NCBI GenBank assembly: GCA_026392455.1
Contig: JAPLCB010000011.1
Span: forward strand, 186,001 to 250,000
Length of the DNA stretch: 64,000 bases
Source of the DNA: Propionibacteriales bacterium
GTDB taxonomy: Bacteria; Actinomycetota; Actinomycetes; Propionibacteriales; Nocardioidaceae
Reading direction: 5' to 3'
Shown: in pieces, positions 61,402 through 64,000 of the stretch
Layout: the number at the start of each line of letters is the position of its first letter
Numbering within the stretch: the first letter of the stretch is position 1
Program-made: the position numbers and the translations under genes
The notes under the pieces: model-generated
The model's database searches: none
Told to the model about the DNA's origin: nothing
What the model saw: only the letters and a program-made list of their open reading frames with translations

Positions 61402-64000
61402 TCAGTTCTGGTAGGAACCGAAGTCGAAGTCGTCCAGCGCGACCGTCTGGTTCGGCGTACCGAAGTCGTAGCTGCCGTAGGAGTCGTACCCGGTGACGGA
61501 GTACGCCGCGGCGCGGGCCTCCTCGGTGGGCTCCACCCGGATGTTGCGGTACCGCTCGAGGCCGGTACCCGCCGGGATCAGCTTGCCGATGATCACGTTC
61601 TCCTTCAGGCCGCGCAGCGAGTCGGACTTGCCGTTGATCGCCGCGTCGGTGAGAACCCGGGTGGTCTCCTGGAAGGAGGCCGCCGAGAGCCACGACTCGG
61701 TCGCGAGCGAGGCCTTGGTGATCCCCATCAGCTCCGCACGACCCGAGGCCGGCTTGCCGCCCTCGGTGACCACGCGACGGTTCTCCTCCTCGTACCGGAC
61801 CCGGTCGACCAGGTCGGACGGGAGCAGCTTGGTGTCGCCGGACTCGATCACGGTCACCCGGCGGAGCATCTGCCGGACGATGATCTCGATGTGCTTGTCG
61901 TGGATCGACACACCCTGGCTGCGGTACACCTGCTGGACCTCGGCCACCAGGTGCTCCTGGGCCTTGCGGACACCGAGGATGCGCAGCACCTCCTTGGGGT
62001 CGGGCGTGCCCTGGATCAGCTGCTGGCCGACCTCGACGTGCTCGCCGTCTGCGACCTGCAGACGCGACCGCTTGCTGACCGGGTACTCGACCGGGTCGGA
62101 CCCGTCGTCGGGGGTGACGATCAGCTTGCGCGCCTTGTCGGTGTCCTCGATCTCCAGCCGGCCCGAGGCCTCGGAGATCGGGGCCTTGCCCTTGGGCTGA
62201 CGGGCCTCGAAGAGCTCGACCACGCGGGGAAGACCCTGCGTGATGTCGTCCGCGGAGGCCACACCACCGGTGTGGAACGTACGCATCGTCAGCTGCGTGC
62301 CGGGCTCACCGATGGACTGGGCGGCAATGATGCCGACCGCCTCACCGATGTCGACCAGTTTGCCGGTGGCCAGCGAGCGGCCGTAGCACTTGGCGCAGGT
62401 ACCGGTCTTGGCGTCGCAGGTCAGGACCGAGCGGACCTTGACCTCGGCGATGCCGGCCGCGATGAGCTCCTCGATCTGGACGTCGCCCAGGTCGCCACCG
62501 GCTTCGACGACGACCTCGCCCGAGGCGGAGACGACGTCGACGGCCGCGTTGCGGGCGTAGGCGGAGGTCTCGGCGTTGAGGTCCTTGCGCACCACACCGT
62601 CCTCGCCGACCACACCGATGACCTTCGGCATCCCGCGCTCGGTGCCGCAGTCGTCCTCACGGATGATGACGTCCTGCGACACGTCCACCAGACGACGGGT
62701 CAGGTAGCCCGAGTCAGCGGTACGCAGCGCGGTGTCGGCCAGACCCTTGCGAGCACCGTGGGTGGAGATGAAGTACTCCAGGACCGAGAGGCCCTCACGG
62801 AAGTTCGACTTGATCGGCCGCGGGATGATGTCACCCTTCGGGTTGGCCACCAGACCACGCATCGCGGCGATCTGACGGACCTGCATCCAGTTACCGCGCG
62901 CACCCGAGTTCACCATCATGAAGATCGGGTTGTCCTGGTCGAAGTTCTTCTGCATCGCTGCAGCGACCTTGTTGGACGCGTCGGTCCAGATCTCGATGAG
63001 CTCCTGACGGCGCTCGTCGTCGGTGATCAGGCCACGCTCGAACTGCTTCTGGACCTTGGCGGCGTTCTCCTCGTAGGACTCCAGGATCTGGAGCTTGTCC
63101 TTCGGGGAGACGACGTCCTCGATGGAGACCGTGACACCGGAGCGGGTCGCCCAGGTGAAACCGGTGTCCTTCAGGGCGTCCAGGGAGTTCGCGACCTCGA
63201 CCTTGGTGTAGCGCTCAGCGAGGTCGTTGACGATCTTGCCCAGCTCGTTCTTGCCGACCTGGTAGTCGATGAACTCGTAGTTGCCCGGCAGCGCCTCGTT
63301 GAACAGGGCCCGGCCCAGGGTCGTCTCGACGATGATCGGGTCACCCTCGCTCCAGCCCTCGGGGATCGTGGTCCCCTCCGGCGGAATGGCAACACCCGTC
63401 AGCCGGATCTTGACCTTCGCCTGCAGGGAGAGCTCGGGGCCGTCCTTGTCCTTGTTCCACTTGTCGAACGCCATGATCGCTTCAGCGATGGAGCTGAAGG
63501 CACGACCCTCTCCCGGGGCGCCGGGGCGGCCCAGGGTCAGGAAGTAGATGCCGATGATCATGTCCTGGGTCGGCATCGTGACGGGGCGACCGTCGGACGG
63601 CTTCAGGATGTTGTTGGTCGACAGCATCAGGATCCGGGCCTCGGCCTGCGCCTCCGCGGAGAGCGGCAGGTGCACGGCCATCTGGTCACCGTCGAAGTCG
63701 GCGTTGAACGCCGAGCAGACGAGCGGGTGGATCTGGATGGCCTTGCCCTCGATCAGCTGCGGCTCGAAGGCCTGGATGCCGAGGCGGTGCAGCGTGGGCG
63801 CGCGGTTCAGCAGAACCGGGTGCTCGGCGATGACCTCTTCGAGCACGTCCCAGACCTCCGGGCGGACCGCACGCTCGACCATCCGCTTGGCGGACTTGAT
63901 GTTCTGCGCGTGCGACAGGTCGACCAGGCGCTTCATCACGAACGGCTTGAACAGCTCGATCGCCATGTACTTCGGCAGACCGCACTGGTGCAGCTTGAGC
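61402..64000 (-). CDS. rpoC: DNA-directed RNA polymerase subunit beta' (C-terminal part; N-terminus beyond window)
   Basis: [32 protein letters not shown]; frame open to the window end. Confidence 0.98.
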   Translation of the reverse strand, partial: LKLHQCGLPKYMAIELFKPFVMKRLVDLSHAQNIKSAKRMVERAVRPEVWDVLEEVIAEHPVLLNRAPTLHRLGIQAFEPQLIEGKAIQIHPLVCSAFNADFDGDQMAVHLPLSAEAQAEARILMLSTNNILKPSDGRPVTMPTQDMIIGIYFLTLGRPGAPGEGRAFSSIAEAIMAFDKWNKDKDGPELSLQAKVKIRLTGVAIPPEGTTIPEGWSEGDPIIVETTLGRALFNEALPGNYEFIDYQVGKNELGKIVNDLAERYTKVEVANSLDALKDTGFTWATRSGVTVSIEDVVSPKDKLQILESYEENAAKVQKQFERGLITDDERRQELIEIWTDASNKVAAAMQKNFDQDNPIFMMVNSGARGNWMQVRQIAAMRGLVANPKGDIIPRPIKSNFREGLSVLEYFISTHGARKGLADTALRTADSGYLTRRLVDVSQDVIIREDDCGTERGMPKVIGVVGEDGVVRKDLNAETSAYARNAAVDVVSASGEVVVEAGGDLGDVQIEELIAAGIAEVKVRSVLTCDAKTGTCAKCYGRSLATGKLVDIGEAVGIIAAQSIGEPGTQLTMRTFHTGGVASADDITQGLPRVVELFEARQPKGKAPISEASGRLEIEDTDKARKLIVTPDDGSDPVEYPVSKRSRLQVADGEHVEVGQQLIQGTPDPKEVLRILGVRKAQEHLVAEVQQVYRSQGVSIHDKHIEIIVRQMLRRVTVIESGDTKLLPSDLVDRVRYEEENRRVVTEGGKPASGRAELMGITKASLATESWLSAASFQETTRVLTDAAINGKSDSLRGLKENVIIGKLIPAGTGLERYRNIRVEPTEEARAAAYSVTGYDSYGSYDFGTPNQTVALDDFDFGSYQN

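Overview
High-GC actinobacterial chromosome segment (Nocardioides-like by overall character; inference only). It holds most of the ribosomal-protein backbone on the minus strand: rpoC (cut by the right window edge), rpsL-rpsG-fusA-tuf, the S10 and spc clusters, secY-adk-map, infA-rpmJ-rpsM-rpsK-rpsD-rpoA-rplQ, and truA. Accessory blocks interrupt it. The main ones are: (i) a GntR-controlled BMP-type ABC transporter operon ending in two isochorismatase-fold genes and an allophanate hydrolase. It looks like a biuret/ureide nitrogen-scavenging system, and one hydrolase paralog appears to have lost the catalytic Asp and Lys. (ii) A Ser/Thr kinase - PP2C - FHA cassette on the opposite strand between map and infA. 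(iii) A MoxR/DUF58/DUF4129/DUF4350 + SpoIIM/RDD membrane island between the S10 and str operons. (iv) A coiled-coil gene built on an 11-copy 21-bp tandem repeat. (v) A coupled operon of a tandem-NUDIX protein, a hydroxyacid-oxoacid-transhydrogenase-like Fe-ADH and a FAD/Fe-S D-2-hydroxyglutarate-dehydrogenase-like protein. Dispersed GGTT..GAGG/CCTCGAAACC palindromes, operator-like palindromes and several strong terminator hairpins were also found. No rRNA, tRNA, CRISPR array or transposase was recognised. All family calls come from reading the translations and recalled motifs; no database search was run.
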